DNA of 46,246 bases from Melioribacteraceae bacterium (GTDB lineage Bacteria > Bacteroidota > Ignavibacteria > Ignavibacteriales > Melioribacteraceae). The notes under the pieces are model-generated. The model made no database searches. It saw only the letters and a list, made by a program, of their open reading frames with translations, and was not told the origin of the DNA. Each line of letters opens with the position of its first letter. Position 1 is the first letter of the stretch. Of this stretch, positions 26,366-35,098 are shown piece by piece. A program made the position numbers and the translations under genes. The stretch spans positions 1 through 46,246 of the forward strand of contig WYBN01000006.1 in assembly GCA_011525875.1 (NCBI GenBank). Direction: 5' to 3'.

Positions 26366-28339
26366 TCAGCGGGTTAAACTCTGAAGCTGCAATTGCAGGT
26401 TTTTTGCGCCGGGGAAGTCGGGATTTACCTGAAGACAAAGATTAACTGTCTCCAAAGCCTTTGTGTAATTCTGATTTAAAGAATAAGCTCCTGCAAGATT
26501 GAATAAAGTTTGAGCGTCTCTGTAATCTGCTTTGATGCTTTGCTCCAAGTAAAGTATTGCTGAATCAACGTTATTTTTTGACAAATTGATTATACCAAGC
26601 CACTTCTGAGCGAATGAGTTTGGATTAGAATTGTTAAATTTAGTTAAATACTTCAAAGCTTCGTCATATCTTTTAGCGCTTAGTAATTCCTGCGAGATAA
26701 TTTTCTGATACTCGTTAATAAGAGGATACTGATCAATCACCACGTCCATTTCATTTATGAAATCTTCTATGCTGCCTTTGTTCAGGTAATATTTAGCGAG
26801 GTCGCGGTGCGCTTTCTCCCAAGCGATTTTGTTGTCGATTACTTTTAAAGCAAGAGTGTCTTTATATGAACTTGCACTTAGCTCTGTAAGTGTCTCTGCG
26901 AGTGTTTTGCGTCTTTGAACATAAGGCCAGTCGCTTTTAAGTATTATGATTCTATACCTGCCAATAGTTTCGTCGAGCGGGGAGAAATGATAATTATTTA
27001 TCACCGCATCGTGCTGCTCCTCTTCCGGCATTTGATTTTTCCCGCCATTCGGCAAGTAATTTTTTTCGGTCATCCTGTCAAAGAATAAACTCCCTATTAT
27101 TTGGTAGCCCTCAACTGTCGGGTGGAGATGGTCTGTCATCAAATTATCGCCTGCGATTCCCCAAGGACTAACGGCGTTGAAAACCGAATCTGTTTTTATA
27201 ACTTCAGCTCTATTCTCCAAAGCCAGCAAGTGAATTGCTTTATTAATATCTTCAGGCGCACGGAAACGCAAAGCGTCGAGATCCTTTGCATAGCGGAATT
27301 TATTCAGCAGACTATCCGGAGTGTTTCCGGCAGATAATTCAGCCAACGCTTCGTTAAAAATCTTTTCGGCGGGGGGATGATTTCCTTTCTCAAGCGAAAC
27401 GAATGGCTTCTGATCTTTGAGATTCGAGACTAACTCGCTTAATATTACCGGAACGCCGGCTTTAGCTGCCATGATCAAAATCTCATTCAAATTTTCTTTG
27501 AACTGTTCAATGCCGCGCTTGTAAACCTCCGAATCAAGCTCTATATACTGATCCTTTGCCATACGCGACATCAATGTGCCGGATGATGCTGCGTTATCAG
27601 CAAACATGCCCATAAACCAACGAATAAAATTTCTTACAAGCTGAGCCGTTTTATAGACGTGCAGCGAAATGATAAAATTTACTAAAACCCTGTTAGTTCC
27701 AAGTGATTCCATAGAACCCGCGCCCAGCGCTCCGTAATATTCATTATGCCCGGCATAGATTAAAATTAAATCTGGTTTCTGTTCCAAGACCCCGGGAAGT
27801 AAATCAAGCATTGCATAGGAGTTAACCGCAGTGAAAGCAAGGTTTACAACTTCAATTTTATTTTTTGGATAGAGAAGCTCAAGCCTTTTTCTAATATATT
27901 TCGAAAAGGATCCGTTAGGCATAAAAGGATATCCGGCTGCGCTGCTGCCTCCGAGCACAAAGACTCTGAAAGCGTTTTCAGCTTTTACTTTTTCGAATAT
28001 GTCGCCGATGGGATAAGGAGCGTTCTCAGTCGAAAAGAAATAACGGTAAGCGATTCTGTCATTCAACATATAATGAGAGTCCGTTGCGTCTATCCATTGC
28101 TCAAGGTTTTCGCCGTAATCAAAAAAACGCAAACCGAGTTCGAGTAAAATAAAAACAATAACTGGAATCAGAACCGGAATTAAGTAGAACCAAAAAGGGT
28201 ATTTCTTCTTTTCTTTAAAGCTGTTTAAGTAATTATTGATTTCATCCTGCGATGACCCTGTAAGGGCAGATAATTCTTTAAGACTTTTTTTAGTCTTGAA
28301 CTTATTTATTATATGTTTCTGTTTATTGCTTAAAGGCAA
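26366..28339 (-). CDS. Membrane-anchored SGNH/GDSL hydrolase with C-terminal TPR repeats
   Basis: The 657-residue protein has a cytoplasmic N-terminal segment with a helix-turn-helix look (IINKFKTKKSLKELSALTGSSQDEI, about 9-33) and a transmembrane helix (about 48-70: FWFYLIPVLIPVIVFILLEL). An SGNH-type domain follows: VFVLGGSSAAGYPF (block I Ser), YAGHNEYYGA (block III Gly-Asn) and DHLHPTVEGYQ (block V Asp-His). The last ~100 residues hold TPR-like repeats (AQTLFNLAGAYSLNQNYTKALE). SGNH enzymes of this layout act as esterases or acyltransferases outside the membrane; the substrate is unknown. It is convergent with the carbamoyltransferase/SxtJ/DUF5989 genes and may act on the same envelope product (inference). 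Confidence 0.82.
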   Translation of the reverse strand: MPLSNKQKHIINKFKTKKSLKELSALTGSSQDEINNYLNSFKEKKKYPFWFYLIPVLIPVIVFILLELGLRFFDYGENLEQWIDATDSHYMLNDRIAYRYFFSTENAPYPIGDIFEKVKAENAFRVFVLGGSSAAGYPFMPNGSFSKYIRKRLELLYPKNKIEVVNLAFTAVNSYAMLDLLPGVLEQKPDLILIYAGHNEYYGALGAGSMESLGTNRVLVNFIISLHVYKTAQLVRNFIRWFMGMFADNAASSGTLMSRMAKDQYIELDSEVYKRGIEQFKENLNEILIMAAKAGVPVILSELVSNLKDQKPFVSLEKGNHPPAEKIFNEALAELSAGNTPDSLLNKFRYAKDLDALRFRAPEDINKAIHLLALENRAEVIKTDSVFNAVSPWGIAGDNLMTDHLHPTVEGYQIIGSLFFDRMTEKNYLPNGGKNQMPEEEQHDAVINNYHFSPLDETIGRYRIIILKSDWPYVQRRKTLAETLTELSASSYKDTLALKVIDNKIAWEKAHRDLAKYYLNKGSIEDFINEMDVVIDQYPLINEYQKIISQELLSAKRYDEALKYLTKFNNSNPNSFAQKWLGIINLSKNNVDSAILYLEQSIKADYRDAQTLFNLAGAYSLNQNYTKALETVNLCLQVNPDFPGAKNLQLQLQSLTR

Positions 28340-28401
28340 ATTTAACTCTTATATTTTATTATCTGGCAGTACAGCTTTTATTTACCGCTATGACTTTGTT
28401 G

Positions 28402-30657
28402 TTATTTGATCAGAATCATTTTTCTTGTTTCCGAAAATGAACCTACGGTCAATTGATAGAAATATACTCCCGAGGCAAGTCCGGCGGCGGTGAAATCTAT
28501 TTCGTAAACTCCGGGCGGTTTCGCTTCGTCAATTAGAGTTATTATTTTATTCCCTAAAATATCGTAGATTTTAAGCGCGACATTTCTCTGTTCATTGTTT
28601 TTTTCTTTCGGTTCCGGTATTGAAAATTCTATTCTTGTGCCGGGGTTGAAAGGATTTGGATAATTCTGATGTAATTTAAATTCTTCCGGCAGAAGATTTA
28701 TTTCATCACCGGCAGAAGTTGACGGATAAATCAGCCGTAAATTATCCAGCGTGATGGTTCCTTTGTATAGTTCCCCATTAATTCTGTCGCTGCCGAGCAT
28801 TATCGCAATACGCTTAAGCCTCACAGGATAGTACATCGTTGACGAAGGGTTTATCTTAACCGCTTTAGAAAATTCCCCCTGCAAAGTATCGAAGGATGAA
28901 TCAGCGCTGAGAGATTTATTACTCAATATCGCAAATTGATTTTTACTGTTATTTTCAACAACAAGAGCAAGATTGTGATTGTATTTATCTGATTTTCCGT
29001 CAATCTGGAAATATTTCGGGATCCCATAAAGTGGTATATCGGTATCAAGATAAAGCCAGTGGTTAGTTCCGCTTTTATATGTGAACTCGTAGTTAATTTT
29101 AATTGCCGACCCGCTTTCAGTAAACTCGCTGTGCGTCAATTCAAAAGCTGAGTTGTTTGTATCAATTTCGCTGCCTGTTAAAATCCAGTTTTCGAGTGTG
29201 TCGAACGATGAAAGCTGTACATTTCCTTCTATGACTTCGACGTTTACAATGGAAGTATCGCTTACACCACCGGCTTCAGCGATTACATTGGTTATTCCTT
29301 CACCCGACGGAGTAAATTTTCCGGACGCATCAATTGAACCGGCGTTAAGATTATCCAGAGTAAACCCGATCTCACCTAAAGTTATAACAGTGTTGAAACC
29401 GTAATTATCTTCTGCGGAATAAGTAAAGCTGAAGGCAGTCTGTAAATCCGTTACAACCGAATCCGGCTTTAAAGTTATTTTAGCAATTGATTGAGGTTCG
29501 GAAGTCAGCACAAGTAACGCATTCGATACAGCCCTTTCGGGACCGGACGAAGGTGAATTTTTTATTTCGTCTTTAACAACTATTGTTGAAGAACCTCCGC
29601 CGTCAAGATTAACTGCGGTATGCGCTCCAATCCCGATTAAAAAATCAGCGAATTCCGGGAGCGACATCCCTCTGCTGAAAGACTGTCTTCCGTCAACGAC
29701 AGCAAGAAAAAGCTGGGAGCTGTCCGCTGAAAAACCCGCCGCTGTGCGCGGATGCCTGTCTGTTGCAAATGTCGCCGTACCGCCTTCTTCGCTATAGCCT
29801 TGTAAAGCATAGTTGATTCCGTTCTTAACTATTTTCGGAAATCCGCTCACCATTTCTTTAATTCTTTTGATATTCTGCATCACGGAGATGTAAATTTTTA
29901 TTGTATCTCCGGCGGAAAAGTTATCGTTAATAAATGAGCTCGAAGAGCCGTGCCCCGAGAGCACAACTTTCCCGGCTTCGATAATTTCATTTCCCACACC
30001 GATTATTTTTTTATCAACAACGAAAATAACGGTATCGTTAACATACCATTCGCTTAAAGGAGAAAGTAGTAATTCAGTTCCGTATTGATTTGTCCCCGTC
30101 GAGTTTCCCATAAATCGGTTGTACAAAATCATCTCATTCGTCGAACGGGTTTTGTTAACCCCGTGCAATGCGGCAGAAATATTTTCTTTGGTTACGCTGC
30201 CGCTAAAAGAAACGCTGCCGAGAAGAGGGTTCATTGACCCGGTAAAAGCAATTTTAGACCAATGTGTGTTCGTATTGGATGTAAGAATTTCGCCGTTAAT
30301 AATTTGCATGCCGATTGGCGTTCCGCTGCCATCGTAGAAATCACCATTTACCGCGCCGATAACCGTAAAACCTTCTTCTTCATGCTTTGCAGCCATTGCG
30401 GAAGTCCAATCATTACCCGTCAATCTTTCCGTTGCTTTAACGCTGCGTATTTTTATATAAGGATTTTTAAGATCAACCTTCAGCACATTCAAGTTGACCG
30501 GTTTTGAATTATCAACAACATGATAATGATATACTCCTTCGCAGACTTGTACCGCTTTCAGCGTATCAAATCCGCTGTAAGCGGAGGCGGCGGAAGCGAT
30601 AGAAAAAATAACCGCGGATAAGAATCTGATTGATGCGGCATTCATTAAAACGCTCAT
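28402..30657 (-). CDS. T9SS-exported phosphodiester glycosidase (NAGPA-domain) protein
   Basis: The 751-residue protein has a signal peptide (about 1-27; ATG at 30657, a second Met four codons later is possible). Residues about 95-390 form a NAGPA/DUF2233 phosphodiester glycosidase domain: VIGAVNGDFYDGSGTPIGMQI, RHPRTAAGFSADSSQLFLAVVDGR, AVNLDGGGSSTIVV. An Ig-like segment and a galactose-binding-like domain follow (about 490-650, ending IAIMLG ... TLDNLRLIYP). The type A T9SS domain (NYPNPFNPGTRIEFSIP ... ETRKMILIK) ends the protein. Relatives remove phosphodiester-linked N-acetylglucosamine; the bacterial substrates are mostly unknown. It stands as a single gene downstream (same strand) of no recognised partner. 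Confidence 0.87.
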   Translation of the reverse strand: MSVLMNAASIRFLSAVIFSIASAASAYSGFDTLKAVQVCEGVYHYHVVDNSKPVNLNVLKVDLKNPYIKIRSVKATERLTGNDWTSAMAAKHEEEGFTVIGAVNGDFYDGSGTPIGMQIINGEILTSNTNTHWSKIAFTGSMNPLLGSVSFSGSVTKENISAALHGVNKTRSTNEMILYNRFMGNSTGTNQYGTELLLSPLSEWYVNDTVIFVVDKKIIGVGNEIIEAGKVVLSGHGSSSSFINDNFSAGDTIKIYISVMQNIKRIKEMVSGFPKIVKNGINYALQGYSEEGGTATFATDRHPRTAAGFSADSSQLFLAVVDGRQSFSRGMSLPEFADFLIGIGAHTAVNLDGGGSSTIVVKDEIKNSPSSGPERAVSNALLVLTSEPQSIAKITLKPDSVVTDLQTAFSFTYSAEDNYGFNTVITLGEIGFTLDNLNAGSIDASGKFTPSGEGITNVIAEAGGVSDTSIVNVEVIEGNVQLSSFDTLENWILTGSEIDTNNSAFELTHSEFTESGSAIKINYEFTYKSGTNHWLYLDTDIPLYGIPKYFQIDGKSDKYNHNLALVVENNSKNQFAILSNKSLSADSSFDTLQGEFSKAVKINPSSTMYYPVRLKRIAIMLGSDRINGELYKGTITLDNLRLIYPSTSAGDEINLLPEEFKLHQNYPNPFNPGTRIEFSIPEPKEKNNEQRNVALKIYDILGNKIITLIDEAKPPGVYEIDFTAAGLASGVYFYQLTVGSFSETRKMILIK

Positions 30658-30919
30658 TAAATTACCCGATAAGTTTTTGTTAGGACACTCTGAAAATTAC
30701 GAAAAAAAAATGTGCCGCGTAGTCGCCGCTGAATTGATATTTGAATTTCCGGCTGATTCAAACCGCGATTAAAAATATCCGCCCCAACGCGGACGCCATG
30801 TCTTGATTAATGCTATGGAGACACCGCTGAAATTTAGTTTTCAGCAAAAAAATATTTGCGATTCTTCTTGAATAAATAAAAAGAATTTATAAATTGTTAT
30901 CATAAAAACGGAGGAAGTT

Positions 30920-31462
30920 ATGCTAAACAGATTATTAAACTCGCTGCCAAAGCACATTGACGCTCTATCAAAAAAATGGACGCATGAAATTTTAGCTTCG
31001 GAACATATGAATAACTATAAAAAACTCAGCAAAGAACAGCTCGAAGACAGGGCAAAAAAAGTGTATGAGAATCTCATTGACTGGATTGAAAAAGGCGCGG
31101 AAAATGTGAATGCTGAGAAATATTTTGAACATGTCGGCGTTGAAAGATTGAATGAAGGATTTCCTTTGATTGAAGTTTACTATGCAATTTATCTCACCAA
31201 AAAAGTTCTCTTGAAGAATCTGAATGAATTAATTGAATCCGAACCGGATAAGATTTTTGCAAAACAAGTTGAAGACATGACGATTCTTTCTAATTTTTTC
31301 GATCTTGGCAACTTCTATCTGATCCGCGGCTATATTAGGGAAGCATACAAACGCATTTACGATACTAAAAAAATATCTCCGGATGAATTGAATAAAATAA
31401 TTTATCAAGGAGATTTATACAAAGAAGAGATTGACGACGATTTTATCTGGCGGCATGTTTAA
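30920..31462 (+). CDS. RsbRD_N-like all-helical protein
   Basis: The 180-residue protein is entirely helical in appearance: LPKHIDALSKKWTHEILAS, LSKEQLEDRAKKVYENLIDWIEKG, FPLIEVYYAIYLTKKVLLKNL. This pattern resembles the RsbRD N-terminal sensor domain (globin-like helical bundle without haem) that precedes kinase or STAS modules in other bacteria; here it stands alone, with no output domain. GGAGG precedes the ATG. It lies 208 bp upstream of the multihaem cytochrome gene on the same strand. The family call is tentative. Confidence 0.5.
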   Translation: MLNRLLNSLPKHIDALSKKWTHEILASEHMNNYKKLSKEQLEDRAKKVYENLIDWIEKGAENVNAEKYFEHVGVERLNEGFPLIEVYYAIYLTKKVLLKNLNELIESEPDKIFAKQVEDMTILSNFFDLGNFYLIRGYIREAYKRIYDTKKISPDELNKIIYQGDLYKEEIDDDFIWRHV

Positions 31463-31498
31463 TTAAACGGAGTTTCTTAAAACAAATTTTTTTTGTTG

Positions 31499-31527
31499 TT
31501 GACAAACTCATTGATTATAAATATTTT
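31499..31527 (+). promoter_or_regulatory. Candidate promoter of the multihaem cytochrome gene
   Basis: A perfect TTGACA and TATTTT separated by 17 bp, about 145 bp before the cytochrome ATG. It suggests that the cytochrome gene can be transcribed independently of the RsbRD_N-like gene. The sequence match is good; use by this organism's sigma factor is assumed. Confidence 0.4.
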
Positions 31528-31670
31528 TGATTACAAGACAAAGCACTCTTATATCTTTTTATTAAAATTCCCGTACAATAAGTAAGTTCGGGAAATAATT
31601 TTTGGCTTATATAAAACTGGAATTTAATTTTTCAATCTGCTTAAAGACAGCGACTCACGGGAAAATTTTT

Positions 31671-34076
31671 ATGACTGAATTATTTCGAAAACTTGCCGCA
31701 CCTTTGTTCATTTTAATTTTAATCTCAGCTCAAAATATTACTTCACAAACATTCGACTGCCTTGACTGCCATGAAAATCTAATCATGAAATCGGTTCACT
31801 TTGAAGCAATAGACTGTCAGGACTGCCATTCAGATGTAGAAGACGAAGCTCACGTTGATTCCGGAGCTGCAAAGGTTGACTGCAGTGTCTGCCACTCGGA
31901 ATATTCGGAGCTGGTAAAGGTGGATATTCACCACAGGCTTAACGTGAAAAACAAGCCAAGCTGTATTTCTTGCCACGGCGATCATAATATTATTTCTCCT
32001 GCTTCGGTCCGCAATAAGACAAAGACCTACTGCGCCACATGCCATCAAAATAATATTGTACTTGCAACGAGTTACCACACGGCTCTTGTTTCGAATAATA
32101 CATGTACGGAATGTCACGAAACTGAAGATCACAGCAGTCAACTTGTTAGATCGGTTCACTCAAATCTTCAGTGCGCGGACTGCCACAATTATATTTCCAA
32201 TAATTTGGCGGATCATCCTGAAAATATCACTAAAAGTCAAAAGGCAGATTGTTACTTATGTCATTCAGAAATTGCCAAAGAGCATAGGGAAAGCATTCAC
32301 GGCATTTCTTTGATCGAAGGAGTTGACGAAGCTGCTCACTGCTGGGACTGCCACGGTTCGCATGAGATACTGAGGGTAGCAGATCCAAACAGCTCCGTAC
32401 AGCTTACAAGGCTGCCGGAAACCTGCGGCACATGCCATGACGATAAAGAATTAATTGAGAAGTATAATTTATCGCCAGTTTCCCCTTCAAAAAGTTACAC
32501 TCATTCTGTGCATGGTAAAATCGTAATGGAAGGAGGTTCGGCTGCGAGCTGCACATCCTGCCATGGAGTTCATAATATTAAGAACAGGGTGCAGGAAAAT
32601 TCTACTATTTCAACTTTCGGAATTCCCAATACATGCGGGCAGTGTCATGCAAAAATTACCGAAGAGTTTCAAAATTCAATACATTGGATTAAAGCAAAAC
32701 AGGGCGCTCGATTGGCTCCGGTTTGCACCGACTGCCACAGCGAACATGAGATTGCCTCTATAAACGGTTCTGCAAAAGCTAAACATGAATCACGAAGGCT
32801 TCAGCAGGAAACATGTTTCCAATGCCATCAAAATCCAATGGTTGCAAGAGGAAGAGGCGGGCAGGTTATAAGTTATTTGGACAGCTATCACGGACTTGCT
32901 GTAATTCGAGGCGATGAACGTGCCGCCGCATGTGTCGACTGCCATAACGTTCACGATATTCTTCCTTCATCGCACCCAAATTCAAGCGTTCATTCAGATA
33001 AAGTTGCCGCCACTTGCCAAACGTGTCATCCTGGCGCTTCGGAGGTTTTTTCCAAAAGTTATTCGCATTTTTCTCAGTCAGAACAAGCGGCAAAAATTGA
33101 AAACTGGATCGAAACAATTTATTTCTGGTTAATTGTTTTGATAATAGGCGGAATGATACTTCACAACCTGCTCATCTTTGTTGATGAAATTAAAGCGAAG
33201 CGTAAGAAAGAATCGGGTATGATAAGGGTTCCACGATTTACAACCAATGAGGTAATACAACATATACTTTTGTTTGTAAGTTTTATCACCCTGGCAATCA
33301 CAGGCTTTGCTTTGAAATATCCATTGAGCTGGTGGGCTGAAGGATTATATGCTTTAGGTTTGAGCGAACCTGTAAGGCAGATAATTCACCGCACCGCAGG
33401 AACGATAATGCTGGCGCTTGGTTTATACCATATTATCTATCTCCTTGCAACTGAAAGGGGCAGGGAAGTATTATTGAATTTACTGCCGAATATTTCCGAC
33501 GTCCGTACAGCAGTTTACACTATGATGTATTATCTGAGGCTTACGAAAGAAAAACCTGAATTTGATAAATATGATTACGCAGAAAAAGCCGAATATTGGG
33601 CGTTGATTTGGGGTACAATCGTTATGGGCGTTACGGGTTTAATACTTTGGTTCCCTACTGTAGTCGGAGACTGGGCGCCGGTTTGGTTCATCAAAGTCGC
33701 GGAGATAGTTCACTTCTATGAAGCAATTCTCGCATCGCTTGCTATTTTAGTCTGGCATTGGTTCTTTGTTATTTACAGACCAAGCGAATACCCCATGAGT
33801 TTTGTCTGGGTTGACGGTAAAATGACTTTAAAAAATTACAAACATCATCATAAAAAACATTTCAAGCGCGTTGCTCTCGAAGTGTTAAAAATTAAATACG
33901 GCACACTCGATATCAAAAAAGCCAGTAACTTTACCAAACTATTTATTAAGACGATGGGTCAGCAGAATCACGACGCATTCGAAGTGATTAGAGAACAGAT
34001 GGAAGAAGACGAGGGTTTAAGAATCTGGCTCGAAGAACGTGTTGAAAATAATTCAAAGAAAGAGGGGGAAGCATAA
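31671..34076 (+). CDS. Sixteen-haem cytochrome c fused to a b-type membrane cytochrome domain
   Basis: The 801-residue protein starts at ATG 31671, where a signal peptide begins (MTELFRKLAAPLFILILIS); an in-frame TTG 23 codons upstream would bury it. The periplasmic part (to about residue 460) carries 16 CxxCH haem-c motifs, from CLDCH to CQTCH, with many spare His residues as axial ligands. A transmembrane helix (WLIVLIIGGMILHNLLIF) and a cytochrome b561/formate-dehydrogenase-gamma-like domain follow, with paired His (VIQHILLF, RQIIHRTAGTIMLALGLYHII, VAEIVHFYEAIL, LVWHWFF). The layout fits quinol oxidation in the membrane with electron exit through a haem wire, or the reverse. No partner enzyme lies next to it, so the terminal acceptor is unknown. 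Extracellular or periplasmic respiration is inferred. Confidence 0.88.
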   Translation: MTELFRKLAAPLFILILISAQNITSQTFDCLDCHENLIMKSVHFEAIDCQDCHSDVEDEAHVDSGAAKVDCSVCHSEYSELVKVDIHHRLNVKNKPSCISCHGDHNIISPASVRNKTKTYCATCHQNNIVLATSYHTALVSNNTCTECHETEDHSSQLVRSVHSNLQCADCHNYISNNLADHPENITKSQKADCYLCHSEIAKEHRESIHGISLIEGVDEAAHCWDCHGSHEILRVADPNSSVQLTRLPETCGTCHDDKELIEKYNLSPVSPSKSYTHSVHGKIVMEGGSAASCTSCHGVHNIKNRVQENSTISTFGIPNTCGQCHAKITEEFQNSIHWIKAKQGARLAPVCTDCHSEHEIASINGSAKAKHESRRLQQETCFQCHQNPMVARGRGGQVISYLDSYHGLAVIRGDERAAACVDCHNVHDILPSSHPNSSVHSDKVAATCQTCHPGASEVFSKSYSHFSQSEQAAKIENWIETIYFWLIVLIIGGMILHNLLIFVDEIKAKRKKESGMIRVPRFTTNEVIQHILLFVSFITLAITGFALKYPLSWWAEGLYALGLSEPVRQIIHRTAGTIMLALGLYHIIYLLATERGREVLLNLLPNISDVRTAVYTMMYYLRLTKEKPEFDKYDYAEKAEYWALIWGTIVMGVTGLILWFPTVVGDWAPVWFIKVAEIVHFYEAILASLAILVWHWFFVIYRPSEYPMSFVWVDGKMTLKNYKHHHKKHFKRVALEVLKIKYGTLDIKKASNFTKLFIKTMGQQNHDAFEVIREQMEEDEGLRIWLEERVENNSKKEGEA

Positions 34077-34417
34077 GAAAATATTAAACGCGGAGGATTA
34101 AGGAATTATTCCTAAATACAAATAGATTAACTAATAACGATTAAATAATAATTATGGTCGAAAATTCGAGATGCTTTTGACCGGCTTAAAACTACTATCC
34201 AACACATGCCACGCAAAAAAATAAGTTCCCGTTATTGCAAAGAAAAAATATATATTTTACTGCATCTTTTGAAAAAGAAATTTAAATTCAACTTAAAAAA
34301 AGAATACCTAAGTTTTTAGACGATTCCCGGGCAGCTTGTTCAATTTGGTTAAATATTTAACTTTTGCAGTCTACTTGTGACTGACGTGCCGAAGGTTTAT
34401 TCAAGAGGACAAAAATT
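34077..34417. other. AT-rich intergenic stretch upstream of the CRISPR-cas operon
   Basis: About 340 bp without a gene separates the cytochrome gene from the cas region. There is no clear terminator. It holds a small palindrome (AGGAATTATTCCT, near 34104) and the 14-bp palindrome listed separately. The cas promoter must lie here or just inside, but I see no convincing -35/-10 pair. Confidence 0.6.
34348..34361. promoter_or_regulatory. 14-bp palindrome, candidate operator before the cas genes
   Basis: GTTAAATATTTAAC is a perfect palindrome about 110 bp upstream of cas5 and 57 bp upstream of the Cas3-like short frame. The position suits an operator or a curved-DNA protein site. AT-rich palindromes of this length can arise by chance. 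Confidence 0.3.
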
Positions 34418-34456
34418 ATGAGAGAGTTTGTTGCACATGTAAAAATACTTAAATAA
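34418..34456 (+). pseudogene. 12-codon frame resembling the N-terminus of Cas3
   Basis: The frame reads MREFVAHVKILK and stops. It has a proper ribosome-binding site (AGAGGA at 34404-34409, 8 nt before the ATG). Its first nine residues match the start of this locus's own Cas3 (MAEWLAHSK) at M, E, A, H and K, with W/F and L/V as conservative changes. It lies 15 bp before cas5, exactly where cas3 stands in the usual type I-C order. A remnant of a lost cas3 is the simplest reading. A leader peptide or chance frame remains possible because only 12 codons are available. Confidence 0.4.
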
Positions 34457-34471
34457 AAAAAGGAGGATTTA

Positions 34472-35098
34472 ATGCCTGAGAAAAATAATTATGAGGTCAA
34501 ATTTGAAATTGCAGGACCTGCTGCAATGTTTACCCGCCCCGATAGTGGGGCAACCCCCATTTCATATCCTGCCCCAACATATTCTGCAGCAAAAGGTATG
34601 TTTGAATCAATTGCACGAGTTAAGAGTGCATACATAAAACCAACAAAAGTTGAAATTTGCGCTCCAGTTCACTACCATCAATACACTACTAATTATCGGG
34701 GTCCGCTAAGAAAGAGCAACCAGCTAAGTAAGGATAGTTCATATCAACTTTTTGCCACAATATTGATAAATGTTTGTTATCGTATTTATGGAGAAGTTAT
34801 AGAGATGAATATGCCAAATGCTGAAGAAGTAACAACTACAAATCACCTTCATCTTCTTCAAGATAAATTTAATAGGCGACTCCTAAATGGCAGATGGTAT
34901 CACGTTCCTTGCTTAGGGTGGAATGAATTTACTCCTACTTATGTTGGAGCTTTTCGAGAAGAAACTAAAGTTGACAAATCTATTGAACAGATTATTCCTT
35001 CAATGCTTTTTTCTGTTTTTGAATCATCGGGTGAATACGTTCCAATTTATAAACAAAATGTTTGGATTAAGAAAGGAGTGCTTGAATATGTTGAATGA
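34472..35098 (+). CDS. cas5c: Cas5c (Cas5d), type I-C crRNA-processing Cascade subunit
   Basis: In type I-C, Cas5 replaces Cas6: it cuts the pre-crRNA at the repeat hairpin and stays bound to the 5' handle. The 208-residue protein has the RAMP start VKFEIAGPAAMFTRPDSG, followed by ISYPAPTYSAAKGMFESI, the usual Cas5 glycine/alanine block. A later GRWYHVPCLGWNEF stretch corresponds to the family's GQCxHxPYLGxREF motif but is divergent (Trp for Cys). A strong AAGGAGG site precedes the ATG. It overlaps cas8c by 11 bp. Assignment is by motif, operon position and the I-C repeat; catalytic residues were not individually verified. Confidence 0.88.
   Translation: MPEKNNYEVKFEIAGPAAMFTRPDSGATPISYPAPTYSAAKGMFESIARVKSAYIKPTKVEICAPVHYHQYTTNYRGPLRKSNQLSKDSSYQLFATILINVCYRIYGEVIEMNMPNAEEVTTTNHLHLLQDKFNRRLLNGRWYHVPCLGWNEFTPTYVGAFREETKVDKSIEQIIPSMLFSVFESSGEYVPIYKQNVWIKKGVLEYVE

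Noticed and set aside
31602..31670. TTG-initiated extension of the multihaem cytochrome
   Set aside because: It would place 23 polar residues before the signal peptide; the ATG at 31671 starts the signal directly.
34535..34560. CCCCGATAGTGGGG hairpin-like motif within cas5, similar to the hairpin at 193-216
   Set aside because: The Cas5 protein has normal length and spacing across this point (FTRPDSG ... ISYP), so no element was inserted; the similarity is short and probably chance.
34923..35087. Upstream extension of the cas8c frame inside cas5
   Set aside because: The extra residues are an out-of-phase reading of cas5. The ATG at 35088 has a good ribosome-binding site and the usual short overlap.
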